Positions 47,601-59,401 are shown, counted from the first letter of the stretch. The stretch: DNA of 64,000 nt from Bacteroidales bacterium (GCA_017437125.1 JAFSBV010000031.1:56236-120235), one strand, 5' to 3'. Numbers and translations are program-made. The notes: generated from the letters alone by a model not told the origin.

Positions 47601-48512
47601 CACAACGGCAAGCTATATCTTGACAGCAATGTACTGGAAATGAATTCATTCGTACTCGAACTTCCGGTTGAACAGGAGAACTATGTGAAGATATCCATGG
47701 CTCCTGCGAGCACAAAGCCGGCTGAAAGGGAGAATACCGAATATGACAATTCAAGGCATACCGTTCTCGTGGTCGAGGATTCCGAGGAAATGCGTGAATA
47801 TCTTGCAGACGAGCTCGCTTCAGACTATAATATCAGGACTGCAGCGAACGGAGCAGATGCACTGGAGATCATAAGGAACGACAAGATCGACATAGTGATA
47901 AGCGACATCATGATGCCTGTCATGGACGGATGCGAGCTCTGTAACGCCATCAAGAGCGATTCTGACCTGAGTCACATCCCTGTCATCCTCCTGACAGCAG
48001 TTGTAGGTACTGAGACAAGAATAGAGACGCTTGAGGTGGGTGCGGACGGATATATCGAGAAGCCGTTCCCTATAGAGCTCCTGAGATCGAACATCAGCAA
48101 TCTCTTCAAGAACAAGGAGATTTCATACAGGCAGTTCATGAACAAGCCTCTGACACATTACAACAGCGTCACTGCGAACAAGGTTGACCAGGAGTATATG
48201 GACAAGGTACATGACTTCATCATGAAGCATATTGCAGAGACAGACCTCAACATCGAGAATCTGACCCTCCAGCTCGGCACAAGCAAGTCGTCACTTTACC
48301 GCAAGCTCAAGGCCAATACGGGCCTCAGCATCAACGAGTATATACGACTTTGCAGACTCAAGCAGTCGGCAGAACTCCTGTCCTCTCAGAAATACAAGAT
48401 CAACGAAGTGGCGTTCATGACAGGATTCTCGTCACCGTCATACTTCGCGACCTGCTTCCAGAAGCAGTTCAACATAACTCCTTCGGAGTTTGTAAAGAAT
48501 CTGGGTCAATAA
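44604..48512 (+). CDS. Hybrid two-component system regulator (HTCS), xylan-responsive
   Basis: A one-protein sensor kinase and transcription activator, 1302 aa. ATG 44604 begins a signal peptide (MKRIISLLFFLAIITTGQMNAQ) and follows a -7 box. The periplasmic part (about 23-745) is a double propeller of Reg_prop repeats (MWIGTRDGLCRYDG, FWIGTDDGLF, IWIGTYGDGLYRMD) ending in a Y_Y_Y-type domain. A membrane helix lies at about 755-778, then HisKA with H812 (THEIRTPLT), HATPase with NLLSNAIKYG (about 925) and GTGLGLPYA (about 985), a receiver domain with D1101 (SDIMMP), and an AraC-type DNA-binding domain (about 1203-1302). It is divergent from the xus operon, the same position as XynR in Prevotella. 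The probable ligand is a xylo-oligosaccharide. Confidence 0.95.
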   Translation: MKRIISLLFFLAIITTGQMNAQRYYYFEHLKTTNGLPSNTIYCTMQDKAGFMWIGTRDGLCRYDGKSFTRLSEIAPIHKRTGLVMAVAEDTAGRIWFSSSTGAGFYDPYTDEAKNMGMIGESMSFDIEADRYGNVWFASESLFRYDTSNQGMHTYSFPDTQPNMLAVDSMGTLWVMMRDGSVYTYDRLNDVFSKQSPSESIKIIEPINDGRMLVATDKDEVYILDCMSLRTQLIYSSTDKKRNIRCLCEGDKGEFWIGTDDGLFIRRENEAYMGEAFHNEATPASISADYITSIDKDNYGNIWIGTYYTGLNIWKNNGEEMSLYFTNPSDNSIKGNIVRSICNDASGNIWFCTEDGWLNRLSPQNNQVKNYQITERLNMQGLVMDNDMLWICSYGKGLHKFDINRERVIRRYEFPSDRVSTGLKTKDGDIFIGTAAGLYIYVPENDSFRSIEDLKDSFIHCMYQDRSGTIWIGTYGDGLYRMDRKGKIISHIVPGKDKDDYGLTSRFITSFFEDSRHRIWVMTEGGGVCYADAVNDSAGNRYYKNISSDDGLPSDITCAMAEDKDGTLWISTANGIASISGSTLTVTGLVNGSNEITGYQYSYGAVCTSRTGIFYFGNTDGMVAFTPSKMNNTRKQYDLQITSIEARTSEHITDLKNPGKSAMTSDEIKVRHKDASAIYIHFVVPEYSTRNIIYAYSITRGKKVRFSSTTRDNYVMLSGLRPGKYRFDIAAADTRNEASGKSLDIRIMPHPLLSGFACMIYGLLGLCLLGAALYMLNIRSKNEKARQYSKLVNKKEKEIYNAKINFFTNITHEIRTPLTLIKMPIDKIMAAKRYTPETEKDLKTIQANTDRLLSLTNQILDMRKMERNEMKLSFIKEDLCSIVRKAIGLFEQMAMDQHIKMSINMPDEPVNIMCAKDSVLTIISNLLSNAIKYGKEQINIAVECKDGITAVVRVDSDGEIIPETDREKIFQIFFQRDGAAKEGQGTGLGLPYARNLANMHNGKLYLDSNVLEMNSFVLELPVEQENYVKISMAPASTKPAERENTEYDNSRHTVLVVEDSEEMREYLADELASDYNIRTAANGADALEIIRNDKIDIVISDIMMPVMDGCELCNAIKSDSDLSHIPVILLTAVVGTETRIETLEVGADGYIEKPFPIELLRSNISNLFKNKEISYRQFMNKPLTHYNSVTANKVDQEYMDKVHDFIMKHIAETDLNIENLTLQLGTSKSSLYRKLKANTGLSINEYIRLCRLKQSAELLSSQKYKINEVAFMTGFSSPSYFATCFQKQFNITPSEFVKNLGQ

Positions 48513-48630
48513 AAAATCAGCTGCACCGCATATTCTGAAACTGAATCCCTCCCACTCCTGCGGAGCGGGTCCCTCTTCACAAGGCCACGGGCGGCCATGG
48601 TTTCAGAATATGCGGTGCAGCTGATTTTTT
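48511..48630. terminator. Bidirectional terminator with a 31-bp perfect stem
   Basis: Positions 48511-48541 and 48600-48630 are exact reverse complements (31 bp), beginning with A6 and ending with T6, so it can terminate on both strands. The 58-nt loop holds smaller palindromes (CTCC-TGC-GGAG and GGCC-ACGGGC-GGCC). It touches the stop codons of the HTCS gene and of the convergent GH43 gene. Confidence 0.88.
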
Positions 48631-48631
48631 G

Positions 48632-49636
48632 TTATTGAGCTATTCCGGTGCGGGTCTGAATTACCGGACGGATGGTTCCGTCATCATTGTATTGCATTTC
48701 GTCAACACAGATGCTTCTACGTCCTGTAGCCGGTCCGTAACCGTCCAGGGAAAGCGTGGAGTTGTGATAGAACAGATACGATTTCCCTTTGTAGTCTATT
48801 ACACCCGGATGGATTGTGAAACTGTCTTCCGCCATGCCGGAAAGCTCTCCCATGCATGTCCACGGTCCTTCAATATTCTCAGCCATGGCATATGAAATTG
48901 TCTCACGTCCCTGTCCCATGGATGCATAGACATTATAATAATGTCCGTTACGCTTATAGATCCAAGGGCCTTCGACATAGTTTTCCATCGGGAGGACGAT
49001 GATCTCGCCGTCAAGTTCGATCATGTTCTTCTTGAGCTTGACCAGGAAGCATGTACCGTTGCCCCAGGACATCCAAGGCGTACCGTCATCATCAATCATC
49101 ACGGATGGATCGATATCATTCCACCAGCCGCGAGGTCCGTTGTCAGTCATGTCATCGAGTACGAGAGCATGACCGAGAGCATCAGCATATGGTCCTGCCG
49201 GATTATCCGCGACTGCAACACCTATAGCCTTGCAGTCGGGATTTCCGCTCTGTGTCGAAACATAGAAATAATATCTTCCATCAGGTCCCTCGACAGCCTG
49301 AGAGGCCCAGGCCTCACCTACAGCCCATGTGAAGTCCGTAGGTTTCATAACAACACCATGATCAGTCCATGTCTTCATATCCTCGGTCGAATAGCAGAGC
49401 CACTCTGTAATGTTGAAACCATATTTTCCCTCATATCCGGGTCTGTCTTCAAAGCATTCGTCATGACCGCAGAACACATACATACGGCCGTCAGATGCCA
49501 CCATCGGTGCAGGATCGGCTGTATAATTGTCTCTGACGATAGGATTGCCCTCATATGTAAAGGTCTTCTGAGCGACCTTTGGGGCACAGGCGGCAAACAC
49601 AGACAGCGCTGCCGCCAGAACAAAGAGTCTTCTCAT
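48632..49636 (-). CDS. GH43 glycosidase lipoprotein (arabinofuranosidase/xylosidase type)
   Basis: A 334-aa lipoprotein (lipobox FAAC, Cys17) consisting only of a GH43 five-bladed propeller. Catalytic residues: D41 (YTADPAP, base), D176 (NDIDPSV, pKa modulator) and E222 (VEGPWIY, acid). Conserved DGRYYFYVST and YFNVY-like strands are present. Likely activity: removal of arabinofuranose or xylose from (arabino)xylan oligosaccharides; the subfamily needs a search to assign. It is the last gene of the CE15-CE6/CE1-GH43-GH43 operon, 10 bases after the related GH43-CBM6 gene with which it shares overall plan. Confidence 0.88.
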   Translation of the reverse strand: MRRLFVLAAALSVFAACAPKVAQKTFTYEGNPIVRDNYTADPAPMVASDGRMYVFCGHDECFEDRPGYEGKYGFNITEWLCYSTEDMKTWTDHGVVMKPTDFTWAVGEAWASQAVEGPDGRYYFYVSTQSGNPDCKAIGVAVADNPAGPYADALGHALVLDDMTDNGPRGWWNDIDPSVMIDDDGTPWMSWGNGTCFLVKLKKNMIELDGEIIVLPMENYVEGPWIYKRNGHYYNVYASMGQGRETISYAMAENIEGPWTCMGELSGMAEDSFTIHPGVIDYKGKSYLFYHNSTLSLDGYGPATGRRSICVDEMQYNDDGTIRPVIQTRTGIAQ

Positions 49637-49646
49637 GGTATATCGA

Positions 49647-51038
49647 TTATCTGAATGTCACCCAGTCTATCTCGGCATTTGAATCATTGACGAGCTTGAC
49701 AGAAAGATCCTGAAGTCCCTTCACCTTTGCAGGCATGTCGAATGAAACCTCGGCCCACTCTCTTGCATCAGGAAGCTCGAACTCACATACTGCATCACCG
49801 GCCTTTACCTCAACTACAGCTCCAGGACCGGCCATATATCTGAATGTCACCTTCTTAGGAGCCTTCTTTCCGAAATCGAGCTCATTGAAGCATACTGCAT
49901 CACCAGCATTGTCAAAGATGGTCTTCCATCCCTTGAAATAATCTGTAGTGTCGAGATAATCGATATCTGCACCGTTTATTGTGCTGTAACGGTCGATCTG
50001 AACCTTATGAGAAGCCTTTACAGGGCCTACGCCGCGCTTTGTAGGCTTGATTTCCTGGATTGTGCCGTCCTCGTTGAAGTACAGCTTCTCGATCTGAGCC
50101 GAACGGTTCTTGTCAAAATGTGGAGAATAGGCATTGTGGTGATAGAAGAAATACCACTGTCCCTTGTAGTTCACGATACTGTGGTGGTTGGTCCAGCAGC
50201 CGTTCTCATGCTCGGCCATGATGATGCCCTTGTACTCGTAAGGACCCATAGGGTTCTTGCTCATCGCATAACCGATAACCTCGGTATTCTCTCTTACATA
50301 TGGATATGTAAGATAATAGTTGCCGTTGTACTCGAATGCGAACGGACCTTCTGCCTGACGGCTTGGAAGTCCCTGGAGGCAGCTTACACCGACCATCTCG
50401 AATTCGCGGTCTCCCCACTTCATCACCTGCTTAGGATTGTCCTCTGCGAGCTCGATCATATTGTCCTTGAGCTTCGCGCAGCGGCCGTTGCCCCAGAAGA
50501 TGTAAGCATTTCCGTCAGAAGCCTGAAGGACGCAAGGGTCAATACCGTTGATGCCCTTGATAGGCTCTGGAAGGATCTCGTATGGTCCTTCAGGATTGTC
50601 TGCGATAGCGACACCGACAGCAAATCCTCCTGTCTTGGAAGCATTAGGGAAATAGAAATAATACTTTCCGTCCTTCTCGACGCAGTCAGGAGCCCACATC
50701 GAATATGCATCAGGTCTTCCCCAAGGAACATCCTCCTGAGTTACAATCACGCCATGGTCTGTCCAGGTGGTGAGATCCTCAGATGAGAACACATGATAGT
50801 CAGCCATGCTGAACCATGCCGAACCGTCATGATGAGTGATCACGCTTGGAATGTCGTGAGAAGGAAAAACATAAAGCTTTCCGTTGAATACACGTGCAGT
50901 AGGGTCTGCCGCAAACTGATTGCTGATGATAGGGTTCGTACCTGTAATCATCACGTTTTCAGGAAGATTGCACTCCTCCTGAGGCTGTGCGCATGCTGCA
51001 AGGCCGAATACGGCCGCAATTACCAATAATTTTTTCAT
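49647..51038 (-). CDS. GH43 glycosidase with C-terminal CBM6-like domain
   Basis: A 463-aa lipoprotein (lipobox LAAC, Cys16) from ATG 51038; an ATG two codons earlier gives a less regular signal peptide. The GH43 propeller spans about 35-325 with D45 (AADPTA), D167 (NGIDPCV) and E230 (QAEGPFAF) as base, modulator and acid. A jelly-roll domain of the CBM6 type spans about 340-463 (GADIDYLDTT at its start, AEIDWVTFR at its end). Expected activity on arabinoxylan side chains or xylo-oligosaccharides. It starts 6 bases after the esterase gene, so co-transcribed. Confidence 0.88.
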   Translation of the reverse strand: MKKLLVIAAVFGLAACAQPQEECNLPENVMITGTNPIISNQFAADPTARVFNGKLYVFPSHDIPSVITHHDGSAWFSMADYHVFSSEDLTTWTDHGVIVTQEDVPWGRPDAYSMWAPDCVEKDGKYYFYFPNASKTGGFAVGVAIADNPEGPYEILPEPIKGINGIDPCVLQASDGNAYIFWGNGRCAKLKDNMIELAEDNPKQVMKWGDREFEMVGVSCLQGLPSRQAEGPFAFEYNGNYYLTYPYVRENTEVIGYAMSKNPMGPYEYKGIIMAEHENGCWTNHHSIVNYKGQWYFFYHHNAYSPHFDKNRSAQIEKLYFNEDGTIQEIKPTKRGVGPVKASHKVQIDRYSTINGADIDYLDTTDYFKGWKTIFDNAGDAVCFNELDFGKKAPKKVTFRYMAGPGAVVEVKAGDAVCEFELPDAREWAEVSFDMPAKVKGLQDLSVKLVNDSNAEIDWVTFR

Positions 51039-51044
51039 ATGCAT

Positions 51045-54132
<3,088 letters not shown>

Positions 54133-54291
54133 AATTTGTGGTTTTTAGTACTTACAATTTTAAAAAATAAATATGTATATGACTTGCAGAAACGCATCAA
54201 ATTATTGCACTTTAGTACCATCGCCCGCTTTTGCAATACGGCTGTTGGATTTTTCATCACCATATAATTGACCGATCTTCAATATCAAAAC

Positions 54292-54327
54292 AGAACGAGG
54301 TTACGTCTTTTGACGAAACCTCGTTCT
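54292..54327 (-). terminator. Terminator of the MFS operon
   Basis: An 11-bp stem AGAACGAGGTT/AACCTCGTTCT continuing into CGTC/GACG around a TTTT loop; on the minus strand it is followed by GTTTTG. It lies 37 bases after the MFS stop codon and upstream of the CE15 operon. Confidence 0.85.
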
Positions 54328-54364
54328 GATATAACACTGATAATCAAGTTCTTGCAGAGAGCCA

Positions 54365-55738
54365 TCACTGAGCCGGTTCATCAAGGCCAAGTTCAGGACG
54401 CTTCCTTGAAGAGAAGAAGAGCATGAGCGAGACTGCTATAGCAATCACTCCAAGCAGGATGAATATATATTCCGCATGGATGGCAGCCTGCACTTCCTGC
54501 ACATGATTGCCGGCTTCCGTGATAGTATCGGTGAATATACGTCCGATATATATGGGAACAGCCCACATTCCGAGGTTCTGCACCCAATAGATCAGCGAAT
54601 ATGCAGTTCCGAGATTCTTCTCAGGGATGATCTTCGGAACAGACGGCCACATTGCCGACGGAACGAGGGAATATCCTATGCCGAGGAGGGCTATCGCCAC
54701 ATATGCATAAACCGGCACTCCCTGAGGAGCATATGTTATGATCAGATGAGACACCAGTACGAGGGCAGATCCCACGATCATCCAGAGAGTCGCCTTGCCG
54801 ACCTTGTCAACCAGTGCTCCGAAGAGAGGGGTGAAGAGGATGGTGAAGAACGGGATCATGGCAAGAAGCACAGTCGCTATCTCAAGATCCACTCCGAAAA
54901 GCGGAAGGAGGATAGAGACTCCGAACTTCTTGAAACGGATGACACAGCAGTAGAATGTGACGCAGAGGATGGCGATCATAAGGAAGCGAGGATTGCTCAA
55001 CACCTTCCATATGTCGGAAAATCTGAACTTGTCTTCCTCAGCCGTCTTGACCTTGTCGGTCTCTCCGGTCTCTTTGTCGAAACGGGCATCCATAGCCACG
55101 AAAACGGCCCAGAGGATGGTTCCCACGGCAAGGACAGCAAGTCCTATAAGTGCAGGCCTGTTCGTCTCGGCCAGAGTATAGATCTCACCTGCCGCCTTCT
55201 GCCTGACGATCATAGGGGCTACGAGGATGGCCGTCGCCGTTCCGAAACGTGCAATGGCAAGCTGAAGTCCCATGGCAAGGGCCATATTGCGTCCCTTGAA
55301 CCATTTTGCTATCGACCTTGTTACAGAAACACCGGCGATCTCGCTGCCGAGTCCGAAAAGCATGCAGCCCGCATATGCCACTACAAGAGAGGTTTCCGGA
55401 TTGAATCCTGCGGAAATCGCGAATGTCACGAGGGCCGCACCACCTGTCATCATTCCCACGAATATGGATCCGACAAGGCGTACACCGAACCTGTCAAGCA
55501 GGGCTCCGCATATTATGAGACCTCCCCATATGCACAGGAATGAATATCCGCTTGCATAGAAACCGTAATCTGCCATATCCCATCCGAGTTCGAGCATCTC
55601 CGGATTCTTGAAGAGCTCCGACAGGGACGAGAACATGTCGTCAAAGAAATATGACGCGAACATAGGAACAACAAGGCATGCCAGCGCAAGCCAGCATGCC
55701 CACTTGTTGTCCCTGATAGTCTTTTTCAGGGCTGACAT
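54365..55738 (-). CDS. Major facilitator superfamily transporter (copy 2)
   Basis: A 457-aa inner-membrane protein with 12 predicted helices and the MFS motif GALLDRFGVRLVG after the second helix. The central cytoplasmic loop (about 215-245, DARFDKETGETDKVK) is charged. The sequence style (GxDMADYGFYASGYSF, KWFKGRNMALAMGLQLAIARFG) is close to oxalate/formate-antiporter-like MFS members. The substrate is unknown; its place beside the xylan locus suggests a sugar, sugar acid or released acid such as acetate, but this is inference. One base separates it from the paralogue upstream. A terminator follows. Confidence 0.82.
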   Translation of the reverse strand: MSALKKTIRDNKWACWLALACLVVPMFASYFFDDMFSSLSELFKNPEMLELGWDMADYGFYASGYSFLCIWGGLIICGALLDRFGVRLVGSIFVGMMTGGAALVTFAISAGFNPETSLVVAYAGCMLFGLGSEIAGVSVTRSIAKWFKGRNMALAMGLQLAIARFGTATAILVAPMIVRQKAAGEIYTLAETNRPALIGLAVLAVGTILWAVFVAMDARFDKETGETDKVKTAEEDKFRFSDIWKVLSNPRFLMIAILCVTFYCCVIRFKKFGVSILLPLFGVDLEIATVLLAMIPFFTILFTPLFGALVDKVGKATLWMIVGSALVLVSHLIITYAPQGVPVYAYVAIALLGIGYSLVPSAMWPSVPKIIPEKNLGTAYSLIYWVQNLGMWAVPIYIGRIFTDTITEAGNHVQEVQAAIHAEYIFILLGVIAIAVSLMLFFSSRKRPELGLDEPAQ

Positions 55739-55739
55739 G

Positions 55740-57092
55740 TTATTTCTTTATGTTAGGAAGTTCAAGTCCGTAACCCTTCTTCCTGTCTTCTGCCTTGAGG
55801 AGGAAAGACATGATGAACGCCAATACTCCGAATGAAGCGAAGATGATCATAGGCACCAAGTATCCTCCTGTTGCCTTGAGGGCGTTTCCGATAATGAGCG
55901 GAACGAAGCAGAGTCCTACATTCTGGATCCAGAAGATGAGCGAATAAGCGCTGCCGAGGATCACGGGATCGATAATCTTAGGAACTGATGGCCAGAGAGC
56001 TGCAGGAACGAGCGAGAATGACACTCCGAGAACCACGATGAGGAGGAGTGCGAACCACTTGTGAGGGAATGCAGGGAGGAGGAACGCGAAGCTGAGGTGG
56101 CATACTGTCATGATGATGGCACCGAGCATGAGCATTGTAGCGCCCTTTCCCTTTGTATCGAGGAATCCTCCGAGGAACGGAGTAAGAACCATTGCAAGGA
56201 TAGGGAACCATCTGAAGAGATCCGCAGCCTCGGATGCAGGGATCTGAAGAGTTACCTCAAGGAAGTTTGTCGCATATCTCTGGAATGGGAAGATAGCAGA
56301 GTAATAGAGGACGCAGAGAAGGGCCACGATCCAGAACATCTTGCTTCTGAAGATCTTGCCGAGGTCGCTGACCTTGAATTCCTCACTTGATTCGCCACCG
56401 TCCACAAGGCCTTTCTGCTTGTCAAGCTTCGCATCCATTACAGAGAAAACGATGAAGTTGATGAGACCGATGAGAAGAAGAACCACGCAGAAGAGGATAG
56501 GAGCCTCGATGTTTCCGAACTTGTCGGCAAGACGAGGTGAAGCAGAAAGCACCGCGAACACGCCGAGACGTGCGATAGCCATCTCAAGACCCATTGCAAG
56601 GGCCATTTCCTTGCCGTCGAACCATTTTGCGATAGCCTTGGATACTGTGATTCCGGCCATTTCGCAGCCGCATCCGAAGATCATGAATCCGAGGGAAGCC
56701 ATCTTCGCGCTGCCTGGAAGCGCAGTCCACCATGAACTGAGCCACTCGCAGAACGCCGTAGCCTGGAACCAGTCAGTGATTCCGATATACTTGATGGATG
56801 CTCCCACCACCATCAGCGAAGTGGAAAGGATACCCGTGAAACGTACTCCCATCTTGTCAAGAATGATTCCGGCAAGAATGAGGAAACCGCACACGTTAAG
56901 AATGTACTCAGAAGCCGCATATGTTCCGAAAACAGAGCTGTCCCATCCTCTTGACGCCTCCACGAGAGACTGGAGAGGTGACATTACATCGACGAACATA
57001 TACGCAAAGAACATGGCAAGCGCGATGAGGATCAGCGCAGCCCATCTTGCAGCAAAGCTGTCATTTAGATACTTTTTGATTGTTTCTGCCAT
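55740..57092 (-). CDS. Major facilitator superfamily transporter (copy 1)
   Basis: A 450-aa paralogue of the next gene with the same 12-helix plan: motif GIILDKMGVRFTG, KWFDGKEMALAMGLEMAIARLG and a charged central loop (DAKLDKQKGLVDGGE). Side-by-side paralogues with a 1-base gap suggest tandem duplication and either two related substrates or a two-subunit arrangement. It is divergent from dxs (132 bases between starts). Substrate cannot be told from sequence. No -7 box was recognised on this strand. Confidence 0.82.
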   Translation of the reverse strand: MAETIKKYLNDSFAARWAALILIALAMFFAYMFVDVMSPLQSLVEASRGWDSSVFGTYAASEYILNVCGFLILAGIILDKMGVRFTGILSTSLMVVGASIKYIGITDWFQATAFCEWLSSWWTALPGSAKMASLGFMIFGCGCEMAGITVSKAIAKWFDGKEMALAMGLEMAIARLGVFAVLSASPRLADKFGNIEAPILFCVVLLLIGLINFIVFSVMDAKLDKQKGLVDGGESSEEFKVSDLGKIFRSKMFWIVALLCVLYYSAIFPFQRYATNFLEVTLQIPASEAADLFRWFPILAMVLTPFLGGFLDTKGKGATMLMLGAIIMTVCHLSFAFLLPAFPHKWFALLLIVVLGVSFSLVPAALWPSVPKIIDPVILGSAYSLIFWIQNVGLCFVPLIIGNALKATGGYLVPMIIFASFGVLAFIMSFLLKAEDRKKGYGLELPNIKK

Positions 57093-57167
57093 AATATTTG
57101 TATTTATTGTATTTTCAGATGATACACGATCTCATTTCCGGAGACACACAGGCCGAATCAAGAAATC

Positions 57168-57199
57168 TTTGCGAAGATAGCGTTTTTTTAGTACCTTCG
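57168..57199 (+). promoter_or_regulatory. dxs promoter, TTTG-N20-TACCTTCG
   Basis: TTTG at 57168-57171 and TACCTTCG at 57192-57199 (7 of 8 bases of TAnnTTTG with one substitution), spaced 20 bp, within the normal 19-21. The predicted start is about 20 bases before the dxs ATG. Confidence 0.65.
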
Positions 57200-57224
57200 C
57201 AAGTCAAACTGCTTTGAAGAACAT

Positions 57225-59135
57225 ATGGATCAGAACCATACGACATACACAATTCTGGAAAAGGTGGATTCACCGAAAGATATCAAAGGTCTCGGAATGG
57301 CGGAACTGAAACAGCTCTGCGCCGAGATCCGTCAGTATATGGTTGAATGCTGTTCTGTCAATCCGGGACACCTCGGTTCAAGCCTCGGTGCCGTGGAACT
57401 CATTGTAGGCCTTCATTATGTATATGATGCACCGGAAGACAAGATGGTGTTCGATGTAGGCCATCAGGCATATGCGCACAAGATCATCACAGGAAGACGC
57501 GAGGCGTTCAGGAAGAACAGGATGAAGGACGGAATCAGCGGATTCCCGAAGAGGTCCGAAAGCGTGTATGACGCATTCGGGGCAGGACATTCATCTACTT
57601 CCATCTCTGCAGCACTGGGATTTGCCGAGGCGGCAAAGCTTCAGGGACTTCACCAGAAAACAGTTGCCCTGATCGGAGACGGATCTCTCACCGGAGGGCT
57701 GGCGTTCGAGGGGCTGAACAACGCCGGAGCGAGCAAGGCAGACCTTCTTATAATCCTGAACGACAACAACATATCGATCGACAGGAACATAGGCGGGCTT
57801 CACGAATATCTTCTCCGGATAACCACCAACAAGAAATACAACCAGGCCAAGCGCCAGGTATGGGACTGCCTTGGTGAGGGATGGTTCAGAAACGCCATCC
57901 AGCGTATGGTCGGCAGCATGAAGTCATCACTGGTCAGCAGAAGCGGAGGAGATCTGTTCCAGGCTATGGGACTCAGATATTTCGGTCCGATCGACGGCAA
58001 CGACATCGAGCAGGTGATCGACACCCTCAGGAGGCTCAAGGAGATAGGCGGCCCGCTGATCCTTCACACCCTGACCACAAAGGGCAAGGGCTATGCTCCG
58101 GCAGAGGCTAACCAGACCGTATGGCACGCTCCGGGAACATTTGACCCAGAAACAGGAGAAAGGATAAAGAGCGAGAAGGGTGTCAGCAGATATCAGGATG
58201 TTTTCGGACAGGTTCTTCTCGAACTGGCGAAAGAGAACCCTGAGGTAGTAGGAGTTACGCCTGCCATGGCCTCGGGATGCGGAATGAGCATTCTTGCCAG
58301 GGAAATGCCTGAAAGATTCTATGATGTCGGAATAGAAGAGGAACATGCCGTGACCTTCTCTGCAGGACTTGCAGCAGGAGGACTCAGGCCGTTCTGCAAC
58401 ATATATTCTTCATTCTCGCAAAGGGCATACGACCAGATAATCCACGACGTGGCTCTCCAGAACCTCCCGGTAATACTCTGTCTGGACAGAGGAGGAATCG
58501 TAGGAGAAGACGGCGCCACGCATCACGGATGCTATGACATGTCGATATACAGGACCATCCCCGGAGCCGTAATAGCCGCGCCGAAGGATGAAATCGAACT
58601 TAAGGACATGATGCACTCCGCTCTTAAAAGCGAGGGAGGCCCTTATATAATAAGGTATCCGAGAGGATATGGCGAAGGCAGGGACTGGATGTCACACAAA
58701 GCCGAAGTCCTTGAAACAGGCAAAGGCGAGCTGATGATGGAAGGATCCGAGATCGCAGTCATCGCTGCCGGCCCTATGGCAAACAGGGCAGCGGAAGCAG
58801 CGGAAAGGATGAAGGCTGAGACAGGATGGAATCCATCTGTATATAATATAAGGTATATAAAGCCTCTTGATACGGACATGATGAAAGAGATATCGGCTTC
58901 ATGCAAGTCCGTGATAACGGTAGAAGACGGCAGCGTCATAGGAGGACTTCACGGTGCAGTGGCTGAATACATGGGCACTATGCAATCACCACTCCCCGTA
59001 AGAGCTATAGCCATTCCTGATACTTACCTGAGTCAGGGAACACAGAAGGAGCTTAGAGAGGAATGCAGTCTTACAACAGATGGAATATATGCCGCAATAG
59101 AGGATGAAATGAAAAAAATCTCAAAAAAAGTCTAA
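57225..59135 (+). CDS. dxs: 1-deoxy-D-xylulose-5-phosphate synthase
   Basis: Condenses pyruvate and glyceraldehyde 3-phosphate, the first step of the MEP isoprenoid pathway, with thiamine diphosphate. 636 aa, normal. NPGHLGSSLGAVEL (46-59) contains the conserved catalytic His. GDGSLTGG (151-158) and NDNN (179-182) form the ThDP/Mg site. The pyrimidine domain has EEEHAVTFSAGLA, and VGEDGATHHG is close to the usual VGEDGPTHHG. The C-terminal transketolase domain ends near 630. Monocistronic by appearance: its own promoter upstream and the tRNA-operon promoter just after the stop. Confidence 0.96.
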   Translation: MDQNHTTYTILEKVDSPKDIKGLGMAELKQLCAEIRQYMVECCSVNPGHLGSSLGAVELIVGLHYVYDAPEDKMVFDVGHQAYAHKIITGRREAFRKNRMKDGISGFPKRSESVYDAFGAGHSSTSISAALGFAEAAKLQGLHQKTVALIGDGSLTGGLAFEGLNNAGASKADLLIILNDNNISIDRNIGGLHEYLLRITTNKKYNQAKRQVWDCLGEGWFRNAIQRMVGSMKSSLVSRSGGDLFQAMGLRYFGPIDGNDIEQVIDTLRRLKEIGGPLILHTLTTKGKGYAPAEANQTVWHAPGTFDPETGERIKSEKGVSRYQDVFGQVLLELAKENPEVVGVTPAMASGCGMSILAREMPERFYDVGIEEEHAVTFSAGLAAGGLRPFCNIYSSFSQRAYDQIIHDVALQNLPVILCLDRGGIVGEDGATHHGCYDMSIYRTIPGAVIAAPKDEIELKDMMHSALKSEGGPYIIRYPRGYGEGRDWMSHKAEVLETGKGELMMEGSEIAVIAAGPMANRAAEAAERMKAETGWNPSVYNIRYIKPLDTDMMKEISASCKSVITVEDGSVIGGLHGAVAEYMGTMQSPLPVRAIAIPDTYLSQGTQKELREECSLTTDGIYAAIEDEMKKISKKV

Positions 59136-59140
59136 AAAGT

Positions 59141-59171
59141 TTTGGAGATTTAAAAATAATACCTACCTTTG
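59141..59171 (+). promoter_or_regulatory. tRNA-tuf operon promoter, TTTG-N19-TACCTTTG
   Basis: A perfect match to the Bacteroidota housekeeping promoter: TTTG at 59141-59144, TACCTTTG at 59164-59171, spacing 19 bp. The predicted start near 59177 is about 40 bases before tRNA-Thr. Confidence 0.85.
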
Positions 59172-59218
59172 CAATCCCGTTAAGGAAACATAATCTGAAA
59201 CGGAAACAAAACAACAAT

Positions 59219-59292
59219 GCCGATGTAGCTCAGTTGGCCAGAGCACGTGATTTGTAATCTCGGGGTCGTGGGTTCGATTCCCTCCATCGGCT
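59219..59292 (+). tRNA. tRNA-Thr (anticodon TGT)
   Basis: Acceptor GCCGATG pairs with CATCGGC; T-loop GGTTCGATTCC-type sequence; anticodon TGT at 59253-59255 in loop TTTGTAA. The anticodon stem (CGTGA/TCTCG) has one T-T mismatch in the middle. No encoded CCA. Confidence 0.93.
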
Positions 59293-59314
59293 CAAAAGTT
59301 CTTACGAGAATTTT

Positions 59315-59397
59315 GGGAGAATACCAGAGTGGCCAAATGGGGCAGACTGTAAATCTGCTGGTTTATACCTTCGGTGGTTCGAATCCATCTTCTCCCA
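59315..59397 (+). tRNA. tRNA-Tyr (anticodon GTA)
   Basis: Acceptor GGGAGAA pairs with TTCTCCC, with the long variable arm expected for bacterial tRNA-Tyr (class II). Anticodon GTA at 59349-59351. Discriminator A; CCA is not encoded. Confidence 0.95.
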
Positions 59398-59401
59398 CTA
59401 G

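Noticed and set aside
54476-55543. Plus-strand frame of 355 codons opposite an MFS gene.
   Set aside because: Composition is rich in His, Arg and Glu as expected for antisense of membrane segments; the MFS protein on the minus strand is clearly real.
57093-57224. Riboswitch (for example TPP) in front of dxs.
   Set aside because: Only 132 bases between the divergent starts, with an ordinary promoter and a leader of about 20 bases; no conserved riboswitch core seen.
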